From assembly GCA_023053685.1 (NCBI GenBank), contig JALIGW010000063.1:248001-312000 (forward strand): a DNA stretch of 64,000 nucleotides, read 5' to 3'. Every line of letters starts with the position of its first letter. Position 1 is the first letter of the stretch. The notes beneath the pieces were generated by a model that did no database searches, was not told where the DNA came from, and saw nothing but the letters and a program-made list of their open reading frames with translations. This DNA is from Diadophis punctatus similis. Lineage: Eukaryota; Chordata; Lepidosauria; Squamata; Dipsadidae. Position numbers and translations under genes: made by a program. This document shows, one piece after another, positions 29,436 through 42,504 of the stretch.

Positions 29436-32400
29436 CTGAGGAAAAAGTAACATTTATTTTATAGTCTTTCAAATTTCAAGAAAACCTTTAGATGTGATTT
29501 GATACTGAGAGACAGGAAAGCCTCATTAAATTATATAAACATACATTCCAGCAAAAAATTCACCAGAATATACAACTATTAAAAAAAAACAAGAACAACA
29601 ACAAAATTAAATTAAATTAAAAGAAGAAATATCTGGTGCCACAAACTCCCTTCTCTGAGGTAATCCACCAGATTCTTACCTCTCACTGATCTTATCATGA
29701 GTTCTTTTTATTTTTTTATTATATAATTTATTTTTTTAACATTTGTGAAATGATGGACATGTGTTTTCCCCAAGAATTTCTTGGGGAAATTCCCCAAGTT
29801 ATTGATGATTGACGCACCAACCATGCAATGCGCTCTACATGAGGCTACCCTTGAAGAGTATCCGGAGACTACAATTGGTGCAAAATGCAGCTGCTCGTGC
29901 CGTGGTGGGTGTGCCCAGCTACACCCATGTAACACCTGTCCTCCATCAGCTGCATTGGCTGCCCATTAGTCTCCGGATCCAATTTAAGGTGTTGGTCGTT
30001 ACCTTTAAAGCCCTACATGGCTCAGGGCCAGGTTACCTTCGGGACCGCATCCTGCCGCATACCTCCCTACGACCAGTTAGGTCCCACAGAGTGGGTCTCC
30101 TCCAGGTCCCATCAACCAAACAATGTTGGTTGGCGGGGCCTAGGGGGAGAGCCTTCTCTGTGGGAGCTCCCTCCCTATGGAACCAACTTCCTCCGGAGAT
30201 CAGAGACATCCCCACCCTGCTGGCCTTCCGTAAAGCAATAAAAACTTGGCTCTTCCGGCAGGCGGGGTGAAAGTGAGACCGAGCATATTATCTCTGGGTC
30301 TCCCCCCTTGTTATGAATGTTGGAGATTTTCTTTTAATTTTTTTATATATTTTTAACTGTGATGTTTTATTGTAATAGATTTGGACATGTTGTGAGCCGC
30401 CCAGAGTCCCCCGGGAGTTGGGCGGCATACAAATCTATTAAATTAAATTAAATTAAATCTCAATAAGCTACTGTAAAGAGATTGGACACAGGATAAAAGT
30501 TGTCTAACATGGTTGGATCCATGGAGGGCCTCTTGTGAAGGGTTGCAACACTGCTTACTTCAGGGGAGATTGTACAGACCCTTCCAGTTAAAAATCATTA
30601 ACTATCCTGAAATTGAGAGTATCTCCAGACTATGAGGCCCTCTAGAAATCCCTTAAAATGTCCTGGGGATCCCCTGTCAACAGAGCCCTGCATGCTGGTT
30701 GCATGGTAGATAGCATCATGTTGTACTCCTCTCTTGCTTTCTCAGCATTTAGTTTTCATTGTTTAAATTTTAAATTTGTGATTTAATTTGTGCCACCAAA
30801 AGTCAAATTGTGTGAAATAGACAACCATATAAATTTGAAAAGAAAGAGATCTTAAGGAAGATTAATTTGTGAAGGAATTCTGGAAGAGGAACTGAGTTTG
30901 TTATCTGCCAAGTCTTTTTACCCAATAAAAATGAGAAGATGAAGCAATATATTTCCATCCTTTCTAGATTTGGCAACAGTTTTAAAGAGAGAATGAATTC
31001 AACATTGGTATCTATTTGTAGATTGGTCTTTTATTATTAGTTCTTCTTTTCCCCCTCCTTTCTGTTCCTTTTAATCCCAGCATTGTATGTTAGTATTTTT
31101 CCCCTTTCAGAACCATAACAATATTCCTTTTTTGTTGGTGTTATAAGAGTTTTTATCTCAATATTTAACAACAACACAAATTGGAAAGATAAGAAAAGGT
31201 GGGAAGGAAATATCCACTTGATGGTTTTATGATGAGTCCTCTGTTTGGTTTTCATTTGTTCCTTGAACCCAACTTCTCTCCCTCCATTGTTCCCCCCAGT
31301 TAGATATTTCAGCTTATAAGGATTTATGATCTTAATAAAGAGTAATTGATTAAATGTATGATTGAAGTATCTTTTGGCCTGTAATGTAAAATTGATTTAG
31401 ACACGCAAAGCCCATTGATCTAAAATCATACCTCAAGTTACAAAGAATTCATATATTTCTAAGAAAGATAAATATGGAAAGACACATCCAAACTGGCAAA
31501 TAAAAGAAAGATTTCCTACCCAATCCATAAAATACTTCTTTCTACCTCATCCTTCAAGATCTTTTTCTTTTCCCTCCCATTAGGGAAGAAATTGGACACC
31601 ATGAAAATCAAACACAAAACCATCAAACCTATATGTCTCTTTAAGATACGTATTGATCAAAGTGCTCTGGGTGAATTCAGAAGGTTTCCCTGTGATGTTA
31701 CCCACCTTCCTGAGTGGAGATGGTCCTCTCTGGACAAGGAATGCAGTCATAGCAGCAAACTGGCTCTCCTTCTCGAGCCTTCTTGACAAATCCAGGCTGA
31801 CATTTTTCCACACATTTGGACTGAGGCAGAGACTGAGAAGAAAAAGATAAAATGCCAAAGGAAAGATGTTACACTCAGCATCCATGTAAGATGGAGGTAG
31901 ATAGGAACGTTAGCCAAGTAGTCTCTGGGCTTCAGATAGAAAATATGAAATCTCTAACTACTTCCAAATGATTGCAGGAATACAATTGGAGGCGGATGCC
32001 TCATTTAGTTCTTCCTTTTTCTTGGGATTAAAGAGAGGCATGTATAGCTCTGACCAGGTCTCGGCTGATTAAGAACCTCTCAGACTATAACCTGCAATTT
32101 TAGGAGACTCCTGACTCCAATCAGGACAAGATGAATCTTGTTTCCCATTAGGACCAAGAGGACTTCCATCCAGTGTTGATTCCATTTCATCAGATTGAGA
32201 CCAAACCGGAACTCAGGCCCTGGTCAACAGAATTGCCTTCATCTTTGATATTTGAAGACAACAAACTAGTGTACCTGAAGCTATTAACACCAAATATCCC
32301 CAGCTTATGAGGTCCTCTATCACTGGTTTTTTGCTGATAAAGAAGAGACATGAAATGGCAATGATTTGTGTCCTAAATAATAATGACCCCAAATCTCATT

Positions 32401-35400
32401 GTGGATATAGCTGAATCAGTTTACAACAGTATTCAGCATTATAGCATCGAAAGGATACCTTGGTCAATAGAAAAGAAGCCTCCCTATTTTTAAAGAAAAT
32501 TATAAAACTTTTACTTCACACATTCAATTCTCAGTGAAGGTTACCACTTTTTTTACTAGGTTTAGACCACTTGAAATGGGTCCTAATTCTTTAGAAAAAA
32601 GAAAAAACACATTACTATTTTCCCCACCTTTAGCTGTGACAAAGCATCTTGGTTGATTATAAGTCTCTGCCTTTCAAAACTCCCCAATTGCTTGTTGATG
32701 GGATCCTCCTTGGGGAGAAACTCCCTACTAAAGATCCTCAGATCTCCTGCTACGTCTCCATTTTGATCCAAGTACACGTTAAACAGGGAAAGATTGTAGA
32801 TTTCCTTCTTCTTTAGAAATGGATGGCACTAGAATGGAAACATCCAGGGACTTTAAAGCAGAAATCTTGGTTTCTTATCTCTTTTTACATTTGAATCTTT
32901 CTTCTATGGTTGTTTAACTTGCAAATATTTTGAGTTGGCATGTGGCAACTATCTTCAAAACTCAAGAACTTAGGTTCAGTAATATTTCTCAATCATATAG
33001 TATATTGACAAAAAGTATAGTGAGGAGATATAATTGGCAGAAATTGTCAATGACAAGAAATATTTTAGGAACGGTCATAAATCAATTGAAGAAAACCCCC
33101 AAATAACTAGAGTATTCATAAACACTTTGAAAACAACAGGGTGATTATGAGAAAGCAAGGATTTGTTAAGAAGAAAGTTGCAAGGCTAATACAGGAAAAT
33201 GACTAGATTAACTAATTCTATTCTACTGCAAGACAACATTAATGGAATCTTACAAGTATGAAAATACAAATCTTTCACCATCACTTTTGACAGTCTAAAA
33301 ATTTGGGAGACCTTCTCTGTTAGATAAGAATTACTCTCATCAGATGCGAAATAGATCTTTCCCTGGAACTCTGACATTATAAAAAGAAACCGCAGTTTAA
33401 AAGACTAAAATATAAAATATTTATTTCGGTACAAAAACAATAAATCACATCTTAGCTATAAAAAACAGGTCTTGCTCCTTACAGAAGCTGAAGAAAGAAG
33501 GACGGAACAAAGAAAGGAATGTACACATGCGTACTAGGAACTTATTAATCACGTGCTCAGGAATAAACCATTATATTTGATAGGGATGCAGCTTCCTGCA
33601 TATACATGTAACAGGCAATATAAAATCACTGCCTGACATTCTCTGAGTTTCTTTCTCTCCCTGTAACACAGCTGTGGGTTCATCATTCCCACATATCATT
33701 ACACTTCCTTAAAAGATTGCATGAATGCTGGTGGTACAACTTGTTTTTAGCAAAGAATTAACAAAATGCTTCATGATGTGATGAATGGGGATCTAGTTAA
33801 CTGAGTACTGGAAGGTATGAGATAGTTAAGTGGATACAACTATCTTACAAATTGTATTCAAATAAATTTCAATCTTACTGATAAAATTCGGGATTTATGA
33901 ACAACAGGTGTATTTTCATTGATAAAAGAAATAGATAAATCATGACTTTGTGATGCAAAAATTATAATAATGCTTAGACAAAGTTATTTTGATCTCCTTT
34001 AAAAAAATGTCCAGCTTCCAGAAAAAAGAATTATATGATTTTGTGATAGAGAGAGGTGCATAAGTAAAATCCAGTTGGAAACTAACTAATTTTTAGCATC
34101 TAGTACTTGATACATGATTGTATCTTGTATAACACAAATGAATGGCAGTCACAATCTATATCTTTCCTTAAGATTTCCTTGGTAATTTTTCTCACATTAT
34201 TCTATATATACTGTATATATAATGGTTACTGATTATAATAAAGTACCAGTAATATTTTAATGATATGATAAAAACCATATTATTAATTTAGCAATAATGC
34301 TATTATTGATCCAGTGGAATCATTTCATGTCCTCTTGTAGAAAACACACTTGGAGAAGACATTGCACAAAAATATTCATCAGCTTTAGGCAAGGACAAAG
34401 AAGGCAAGGAAGAGATCAAAGGAGCCTCTTTTAGCCTTGAGGAAATACAAGGAAAAGACATTTCAGTTTACAGGAGCTGAATATCAGATGGAGTCTAGGA
34501 ACATTTTTTCGAATCTACAAAATGGTTGCAGAAAGGAAGATGCAATGCTCTTCCAATAAGTACGAGATGTTGTACAGAAGCTTAAGATCTTAAACAAACA
34601 AGCACAGAGAGTCCCAAAGACTCTGAAAAAGAATTAAGTTTGATTAATCCTTGTTGGGACCCCTTACCTTCCACGGTTGCAACCTCTCTTCTCCCTTCTC
34701 CCTTCTCCTCTGGGGTTTGAATGCAGCATTTAAGGCATGGGCCATAATCTTAATGATGCTATAAGTAACGCTGTCATTTGGAATCCGCATCCTATTCCTT
34801 TTCTCTTCCAGTGTTGCTTTCTGGGTGCATCTTCTCTGGCCTTTGACAGAAAAGATGTGTTTTGAAACAGAACAGTGAAATTCAGGTTCCATAAAGAAAT
34901 ATGCTTTATAGGCATCATCTTTTCGCCAACTCTTTTTCCACTGAAGAGGAAAGGTCCAAATACTATGGACATACTTGAGAAGCCTCTGCTTTTTTATTTG
35001 ATATACTCCAAACGATGCCATGATCCAGAGTTTCCCTTCAATGGGACCTGGCAGACCTTCAAACGTTAAATGGAAAGGACGAATTCTGTCATTAATGGAA
35101 TCAAATCCTATGAAGTGAACAAAGACATTGACTTGTTTCCACTTAGAGAGGGCATCCCTGAGGGCTGCTGTAATTCCAGTCACTGAGAATTGTTGTGATA
35201 TAACCACACAAATTCCATTTCTGACAAGCATAGGAGTAAAAGTCCTCATGAAATTCTCTCCCTTCTCTGTGTCTGAAGCAAAGAGACCAATCGAGGTCCA
35301 TCCAAAATGGAGGAGCAGTTGGACAATTCCTGGGTACTGGACACTTTCTTTGGGGAGCATTGGATAGAAAAAAGGGAATTGACTTTTATCACTCAGAGCA

Positions 35401-38400
35401 TCCAAAGCAATTTTATTACTGATCTGAAAAAAGTAGATTAAAAAAAATAAGTAAAATAGAATAAGCATTAAGCATAAAAATAGTATTTTTTATCAACCCC
35501 CAAATTTATCACAATCAGACCACATAAAAGAAGCTCAACTGAACTAATTTCCTCCCAAAAAAAGCAGTGTATTATATATAATTGTTGGATTCTGATCACA
35601 CAGGAAATACATTGATTTAATATTAGGACCCCATTAGATCGTTTCTCTAAAATGCAGTCCAAGATAATCATCTCCCTCTTTTTATAGAATTGACATTCAA
35701 AATAATCAATGTATTACATCTTCTATCTCTGGAGATCCACAAATAGAAGTATATTCACTGTAAGGGATTTGGAAGATTTAACTCAATACTTGACAATTTG
35801 GAAGGTACATTTGTAGCCATTAATGCATTTAAATGTGTCAATCTTGCTGAGGATGGCCATATCTTTCTCTGTTTTGAAAATCTTGGATTCTTTGTGCAGC
35901 ATTTTTTTTAGTTTTGTCTCCAATTGTAAACAGACAGGGAGACCACAGTTCCTGATATAATTTTTCAATTGTACACTTCAAGATCTTTTTCTGGTTATAC
36001 AACTTTTTCTTATTCCTTTTTTACAATTTTCTCTCGTTAAATTCCCTTTTATTCTTTTTTTAACATATCACACAATTTATCTTGATATCTTACATTTCTT
36101 ACACACTGCTGATGGAAAAAGAATGTTTTTATATGTGTATAATGAAAAATAAAAAAACTTTACAAAAAAGACCTTTTTAATTTAAATTTGTTTCTTCAAA
36201 CAGAGTTTTGAGACTCTGACAGTTTCCATGCCATTAATTTTATATAAAAATGTATGCCCTAATTTAATAAACTGTATAAATTCCCAATTCAGCTCTCAGG
36301 GAAGCAGCTAAAGTCATTTTATCCACCTTGAAGATACTTCTCAGTTTGAGTAATTGTATAAATTAAATCCCAGAGTTCAGTTCAATATAAGTGCATGGTG
36401 GTAACGTTGGCCTTCTGTACTGTAATATTTCAGACTAAGAAAGCTGCATAGCTATGATTTTTAAATTTTCTTTTAACAGTGCATTCACTTGTCCCTTTGG
36501 TCTACATGAGCTCCTTTAATGTTAATAGAGCCAAGATCCAGTCACAGAGAAAAATACCCCAGGTAAGGAAAGGTGTGAACTTGCTCTGTTAGTCCTCATC
36601 AAATACCGTATTTTTCAGAGTATAAGATGCACCTTTTTACCCTCAAAAAGAGGGTGAAAACTTAGGTGCGTCTTATACACCGAATGAAGCCCCACACAGC
36701 CACCCCCACCCTTTGGCCTCTGCCTGCCAGCAATTTACCTCTTTGCAGCAAACAGGGCAAAGCACAAGAAGAGCCCAAGAAGAGATGATCTGCCTCCCGA
36801 CCTACAGCTGACGGAGGCTTGCAAGCCATGTGGTAAAATGAAACTAACTACGGTGGCTGCAATGTGACAAAATTGCTGGGAGATAAACTGCTGGCAATAT
36901 TAGACTGCTGAAATTGCAAGGAGGCAAGCTATAGCTGCTATGGCTCAGAGCTAGAGCTCTTGCCTCACAATTAGGAGGTTGTGAGTTCTATCCGAGGTAG
37001 AGGCAGATTCTGTTAATGTGTTATTTTGTTAAATGTTTGTAGAGTGTTCAAATTATTAGACTTATTTTTTAAAGACTGCTTTATTATTGTTCTAGACAAC
37101 TTAACAAAATGAAGAAGCTTTTTAAAATAAATGCTTGCTCTGAAGAGGCCCAGTGCTATTGTATCTTCTTTTAAATAGCAGAGAATACTTCCAGAAAGCC
37201 ACATCAATTTTAAAGATCTGTAAAAGTATAATCTGAAATGTCCTGTTTTAGTATTAAGTATTAGTATTAAGTATTAGTATTAAAAGAAGGCAGCTGAGAA
37301 ACCCTGACTTAGTCATGTTTGGAGTAGATCTATTTAAATAATTGGGAGGAGTTAGTGTGATTACATTTAAGAAAACTTTCTGGGATTAATATACTGCCAT
37401 AAATGTACATTTCTCCAATTCTTTGCCATTTCTATGGGTCAGACACACATGCACAGAAATACACAGCAAACAGTGTATATCATCTGTACTGTTTGCTGTT
37501 TGGCAAATTGCTGGGAGGCAGAGGCCTTTTTTCCTTGTTTTCCTCTCCCAAAACTAAGGTGCGTCTTATACTCCGGTGTGTCTTATACTGCAAAAAATAC
37601 GGTAGGCCTATTTGGCAATGCTGTCCAAAGACCGTAACTTTTCACTTTGATTTATCCATAATCAGATAATTCTTATGAGAATAGGAGCCAAGTCATCTTA
37701 ACAGCATATGCAACCTTAATGTCATATTGGCAGTGCCCTTGTCTTACCTTCTGGTAAGGATCAGTCCTACTTCTCAATGCTCCATTGATCGTAAAACAGG
37801 GGTCACAACCTATGAGCCACAGTCCACTAGTGGGCCATGAGGGGTTTGCAACCAGACCACAGAAATGGCAAGCAAGTGTGCATGTGCACACATGCATCCT
37901 CACATTCCATTTAAGCCAGCCACTCACATGGAACCATCCACTCTCCCTCCCCCACCCCCACTCGTGTGCAAAACTGGAAAATAGAATAGAATAGAATAGA
38001 ATAAACAGAGTTGGAAGGGACCTTGGAGGTCTTCTAGTCCAACACCCTGCTTAGGCAGGAAACCCTACACTGCTTCAGACAAATGTTTATCCAACATCTT
38101 CTTAAAAACTTCCAGTGTTGGAGCATTCACAACTTCTGGAGGCAAGCTGTTCCACTCATTAATTGTTCTAACTGTCAGGAAATTTCTCCTTAGTTCTAAG
38201 TTGCTTCTCTCCTTGAATAGTTTCCACCCATTGCTTCTTGTTCTACCCTCAGGTGCTTTGGGAAATAATTTGACCACCTCTTCTTTGTGACAACCCCTGA
38301 GATATTGGAACACTGCTATCATGTCACCCCTAGTCCTTCTTTTCATTAAACTAGACATACCCAGTTCCTGCAACCGTTATTCATATGTCTTAGCCTCCAA

Positions 38401-41400
38401 TCCCCTAATCAACTTTGTTGCTCTTCTCTGCAGTCTTTCTAGAGTCTCAACATCCTTTTTGCATCATGGCGACCAAAACTGAATGCAGTATTCCAAGTGT
38501 GGCCTTACCAAGGCATTATAAAGTGGTATTAACACTTCACGTGATCTTGATTCTATCCCTCTGTTAATGCAGCCTAGAACTGTGTTGGCTTTTTGGCAGC
38601 TGCTGCACACTGCTGGCTCATATTTAAATGGTTGTCCATTAGGACTCCAATATCCCTCTCACAGTTACTACTGTTGAGCAAGGTACCACATATACTGTAC
38701 TTGTGCATTTTGTTTTTATTGCCTAAATGTAGAACCTTACTTTTTTTACCATTGAATTTCATTTTGTTAGATAGCGCCCAATGTTCAAGTCTGTCAAGAT
38801 CCTTCTGTATCTTGAGCCTATCTTCTGGAGTGTTGGCTATTCCTGCCAGTTTGGTGCCATCTGCAAATTTGATGAGTTCCCCATCAATCCCCTCATCCAA
38901 GTCATTGTTGAAGATGTTGAAGAGTACTGGGCCTAAAACAGAGCCTTGGGGTACTCCACTGCATACTTCCCTCCATGTAGATGCAGTTCCATTGAGCACT
39001 ACACGTTGAGTGCAGTTGGTCAGCCAGTTTTGAATCCATCTGGTGGTGTTGCTGTTCTAACCCAAATTTTTCTAGTAGTAGGTTATGGTCTACTTTATCA
39101 AATGCCTTACTGAAGTCCAAGTAAACCACATCGACAGCATTCCTCTGGTCCACTAATTTTGTCACTTTGTCAAAGAATGCAATAAGATTAGTCTGGCATG
39201 ATCTGTTTTTGACAAACCCATGTTGGCTTTTGGTTATTACTTTGTTTGCTTCTAGGTATTCATTGATTCATTGCTTGATTATCTTTTCCAGAATCTTCCC
39301 TGGTATTGAGGTCAGGCTGATAGGTCTGTAGTTTCCTGAATCTGTTTTTTCCCTTTTTTGACAATGGGAACTACATCAGCACTTTTCCAGTCCTCTGGCA
39401 GTTCCCCGGTGCTCCAGGATCTTTGAAAGATATAGTTCAGTGGTTCTGAGATCTCGTCTGCCAGTTCCTTCAGATCCTTGGGGTGTAATCCATCCGGTCC
39501 TGGTGATTTGAATTTGTCTAGGGTACACAGGTGTTCCCTTACCATTTTCTTCCCTATTTTAACTTGTGTTCCTAATACGTCTTTTGTGATGCTGTTTTTG
39601 ATAGGTTGGACTGTTTTTTCCCTTTGTGTAAAGACAGATTTAAAAAACGAGTTAAGTAGCTCTGCTTTCTCCCTGTTGCTTGTCACCTTCTTGCCACTTT
39701 CTCCCTGCAATGGACCAATTGTTTCCTTGTCTTTTTTCTTGTTTTTAATATGTTGGAAGAAGCTTTTTTGTTATTTTTTTACTTTTGTCACAAGTCTTTG
39801 TTCATTGTGAGCCTTAGCTTTCTTCACTTCATCTTTACGGGCTCAGGCTATTTGCTGATATTCTGCCTTAGTTATTTCTCCCTCTTTCCACTTTTTATAC
39901 TTGTTCTTTTTGTCTTTCAATTTGTCAGAGAGTTCTTTATGCAGCCATGCTGGTTTTTTTGAGACCTATTATTTTTCTTCTTCATTGGTATTGTGCTAGC
40001 CTGGGTTTTATAATTTATTTTTATTTATTTATTTTGTGAGATTTATATACCACCTCACAGTGCAAGCACTCTCTAAGCAGTTTACACCAGTAAGCAATGT
40101 ATTTTTATATTGCCCCCAACAATCTGGGTCCTCATTTTACCTACCTCGGAAGGATGGAAGGCTGAGTCAACCTTGAGCTGGTGAGATTTGAACCGCTGAC
40201 CTGTGGATCACAGTCAGCTAAAGTGACCTGCAGTACTGCCTCTAACTGCTGTGCCACCTCGGCTTTTATAAAAGGATTATAAAAATAAAAAGGATTATTT
40301 ATAGGCTTTTATAACAGATGGGGAACTCTGTTCTAAAACATACTCTGAAACAAATGAACATAGAAGATAGAATAATTGGGATAGAAAGGACCTTTGAGGT
40401 CTTCTAGTCCAACCCTCTGCTCACAGAGGAGACTGTATACCATTCCAGACAAAATGAATGTCCAGCTCTTTTTGAAAACCTCCAGTAATAGAGCAAGCAG
40501 AGCTTCATGAGGCAAGTGGTTCCACTGATTAATTTTTCTTACTGTCAGTGCTTCTAGAAAGAGCTTTTACCAGGGTCATCAATCTGAGTTCCATTTTAAG
40601 GGCAATCAGTTTCTTCCATAATATTTCATTGTTTACTGTGTCAAATGCTGTAAAGGCAGTAAACCATTCCTTCCTCTGACTGATATTTTTGGATGGTGTG
40701 ATGTTTCAAGAGAAAACAATTGTCAATAGTGGGCCATATCTGCTTAAGACTGCTGGTTCTTCCACAAGAAATGCATCTACGTACTCTCAACTCTATTCAA
40801 GGGGAACCTAACATAGATTTTAGTTACATCTGTTAGACAAATGGGCCTGGAATTGCCAGGGTCCATTTTCTTCCCCTTTTTATATATGGGAACTACAACT
40901 GCCAGCTTGTAGAATTACATATTTATAATTCTTTTATAAAATGGTTAATTCATGTCTGAGAATATCATTACATTGGCTAATATCATGGGGGGAAAAGTGC
41001 GGTTTCCATTGGTGCTAAACCTTCCTATTGTACAGAAGATGCTTTGATTGAACACAGAGCCTCTCCTCACCTTTACAATAATGCAACAGAAGCCCTCAAA
41101 GCAATGGGGATGGTGTCATGAGTAAATATTTCTGTTTTCCACATTGCTCCCTCCCCATTGTTATCCCAACCCTGAGTCATGACACCTAAAATGCCATGAT
41201 GAAAAGCAAAGTTTGAATACCATAGAGATGAAATGGTTGGATCTATCACTCACTCACTCACACACCAACAACCCACTCACTTTGCGAGAAAGAAAAACAC
41301 AAACACCAACCTGGGCGACTTTGAAGGGGCCCACTAATGTTGACATCTGGGTGGAGATGTCTCTTTTAGCTCCATCAACAATCACCAAAAGGTTGTCCTT

Positions 41401-42504
41401 TCTTCCACAGCTGTAGTTGGGAACATTGGCTTCTCCAGTAGACAGCATGTCCAGCAAGGCATCTGAAGTGCCAAGGGTGTTATCATAGTTGTCATAGATG
41501 TTGTAGCCAAGGGTGAGATTTTGTAGGAGCTGGGGATTTTTGTTAACCACCTCGATATTGAAAATCATGCATAATATCCTTTTCTTGTCATTAGGTAAAC
41601 TAGTGTAAAACCATGTTAATATTAGGATCATCAATAGCAAAAAATAAACACTTTTTCTATATTTAATCCTCTTTTCTTCCACAAGCTAACTGAGACATAA
41701 GTCAATATCGATCCAAATCAGAGACAAATGATAGTCACCCATCACTCTTTCTGATATTGTGAATGTTCAGAAGATAGGATGGAGATAGTCCTCCAACAGG
41801 ATTAAAATTAAGAAATATACTATTCATTGTAGAAGCACTAATTTTCATCAGCCCAGTACCCAAGTTGCAGAATATTTCAGTCATTAAAACAAAAACATGA
41901 TACATGGAAGAGGATTTTTAATAAGTGATTCAGAAAAGCTGTTCTAAAAGATGTCATCCTCTATTCCTAAAAAAAACAAGGCATTGAATATCAATCTACA
42001 GTTATAAAAATATAGAAATGACCTGGCCAGAGGAAACTACAACAACAATCACTACTTTCAACAAAACTCAGTTGAAACTAATGTGGATTTCTTTCAGGTT
42101 TTATTTTCCTCATAATTTGAATTTGAGCCTCTCCTAGAAAATAAGACAATAGTGAGAGGCCAGGAAATCAAAAGGATTCAAGAAATTAATCAGGTTCTAC
42201 AATATAAGAGTAATTAAATAATAATAAGAAGAAAAGTAGTTGTTAGACTTGCAAATGGAGAGAATGAATCACAGTGAATGACTTACAACCAAATCTGACT
42301 AGAAGGAGCCATGTTGAAAGGTAATGTTGCAGGTGCTATTGCTGATGTAGAGACGACTATACTAATGAGAAGATCTCCTGGCCTATAAAAGCTCCATGGC
42401 TTTTCTCCATCCTGATGGTCCAAATTCAGTGGGCATTTCTTTCTATGTTTCCCAGAGACTGACTGGGGCACCAGCAGTATCAGAAGCAGAAGCAGGAGGT
42501 CCAT
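28531..42504 (-). CDS. V2R-3: vomeronasal type-2 receptor, complete six-exon model
   Basis: Model: complement of 42287..42504, 41311..41599, 34668..35423, 32628..32828, 31706..31832 and 28531..29435. The 2496 bases make 831 codons plus TGA with all phases joining and no stop. Signal peptide, Venus-flytrap domain, cysteine-rich linker and 7TM domain are present in order. Exons 2, 5 and 6 have exactly the lengths of V2R-1, and intron 3 is recognisably homologous to that of V2R-1, so the two are close duplicates now in opposite orientation. Intron 2 (5.9 kb) has been enlarged by a MITE, a 2-kb antisense CR1 and a SINE. Likely a functional receptor; the ligand cannot be inferred. Confidence 0.93.
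29824..30458 (+). mobile_element. L2-clade LINE 3' fragment
   Basis: LINE frame from [20 protein letters not shown] to [11 protein letters not shown] and a stop, then GGGAGTTGGGCGGCATAC and an (ATTAA)n tail instead of AAAT. 5' truncated, in intron 5 of V2R-3. Confidence 0.88.
30459..31705 (-). other. V2R-3 intron 5, distal part
   Basis: AT-rich intron with no repeat or gene I can identify. The short antisense ORF near 31037-31255 has no domain. Confidence 0.6.
31706..31832 (-). CDS. V2R-3 exon 5 (cysteine-rich linker)
   Basis: 127 bases. [19 protein letters not shown], then [19 protein letters not shown]. Acceptor TCTTCTCAG, donor GGAAG|GTGGGT. Confidence 0.95.
32628..32828 (-). CDS. V2R-3 exon 4
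   Basis: 67 codons, phase 0. Starts [20 protein letters not shown] and ends [10 protein letters not shown]. Acceptor CATTCTAG, donor CTAAAG|GTGGGG. Confidence 0.93.
33397..33705 (-). mobile_element. Solo-LTR-like insertion
   Basis: In intron 3 of V2R-3, absent at the matching place in V2R-1. On the minus strand it ends with TTTATTGTTTTTGTACCG and AAATAAATATTTTA, a polyadenylation-rich end shared almost exactly with 47020-47070 on the plus strand; further upstream blocks (ACGCATGTGTACATTCCT) also match. Internal coding sequence is absent. Confidence 0.5.
34668..35423 (-). CDS. V2R-3 exon 3
   Basis: 252 codons, phase 0. [20 protein letters not shown] at the start, [23 protein letters not shown], and LQPWK at the end. 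Acceptor TTTTTTCAG, donor GGAAG|GTAAGG. Shorter than V2R-1 exon 3 by 14 codons, mainly in variable loops. Confidence 0.95.
35424..36604 (-). other. V2R-3 intron 2, part next to exon 3
   Basis: AT-rich. A short antisense frame near 35783-35968 has lysine-rich LINE-ORF1-like composition but no recognised domain. Nothing else identified. Confidence 0.45.
36606..37602 (+). mobile_element. 1-kb TA-flanked MITE, copy 1
   Basis: Terminal inverted repeats CCGTATTTTTCAGAGTATAA and its complement-like right end (TATACTGCAAAAAATACGG), bordered by TA on both sides, suggest a nonautonomous Tc1/mariner-like DNA element. It has subterminal GGTGCGTCTTATAC repeats. The same family lies inverted at 53696-54637. 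A tRNA-like SINE head (36930-37012) is inserted within it. Confidence 0.75.
36930..37012 (+). mobile_element. tRNA-derived SINE head (family B)
   Basis: GCTATGGCTCAGAGCTAGAG, box-B-like GTGAGTTCTATCCGAGG and GTAGAGGCAGAT match the 5' part of the SINE at 47925-48135. The tail is missing. Confidence 0.65.
37979..39968 (-). mobile_element. CR1 LINE, about 2 kb, (ATAGA)n-tailed
   Basis: Antisense CR1 with its 3' end at the left, starting in an ATAGA microsatellite (37979-38003). Coding remnants on the minus strand: [46 protein letters not shown] (second catalytic Asp of the usual FADD is Gly) and [19 protein letters not shown]. Several frameshifts; 5' truncated at about 39968. An ATAGA-tailed CR1 is characteristic of snake genomes. 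In intron 2 of V2R-3. Confidence 0.92.
40028..40266 (-). mobile_element. tRNA-derived SINE (family A)
   Basis: Antisense copy: TATTGCCCCCAACAATCTGG, GGCTGAGTCAACCTTGAGC, box-B complement GATTTGAACCGCTGACC, ending at GCTGTGCCACCTCGGC. Confidence 0.87.
40358..40552 (-). mobile_element. CR1 LINE 3' end (antisense)
   Basis: AAGGACCTTTGAGGTCTTC, then TTTTGAAAACCTCCAGTAA and GGTTCCACTGATTAATTTTT. Truncated where an unrelated LINE RT piece begins. Confidence 0.85.
40553..40920 (-). mobile_element. Unclassified LINE RT fragment
   Basis: Minus-strand frames read [20 protein letters not shown] and then, in another frame, [19 protein letters not shown], i.e. RT motifs 1-2 and A of a non-LTR retrotransposon that is neither the CR1 nor the L2 type seen elsewhere here (R4/RTE-like possible). 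Broken by frame changes. Confidence 0.6.
41311..41599 (-). CDS. V2R-3 exon 2
   Basis: 289 bases, as in V2R-1. [47 protein letters not shown]. Acceptor ACACTAG, donor GCCCAG|GTTGGT. Confidence 0.93.
42287..42504 (-). CDS. V2R-3 exon 1 (signal peptide)
   Basis: The ATG at 42504 opens [18 protein letters not shown], a clear signal peptide, then [16 protein letters not shown] and [13 protein letters not shown]. The perfect donor GGTT|GTAAGT leaves two bases that join the one-base start of exon 2. Confidence 0.93.

Noticed and set aside
28883..29464. 193-codon open frame antisense to V2R-3 exon 6, with similar antisense frames in the other V2R exon 6 copies
   Set aside because: It recurs only because exon 6 itself is conserved; it has no start context, domain or independent support.
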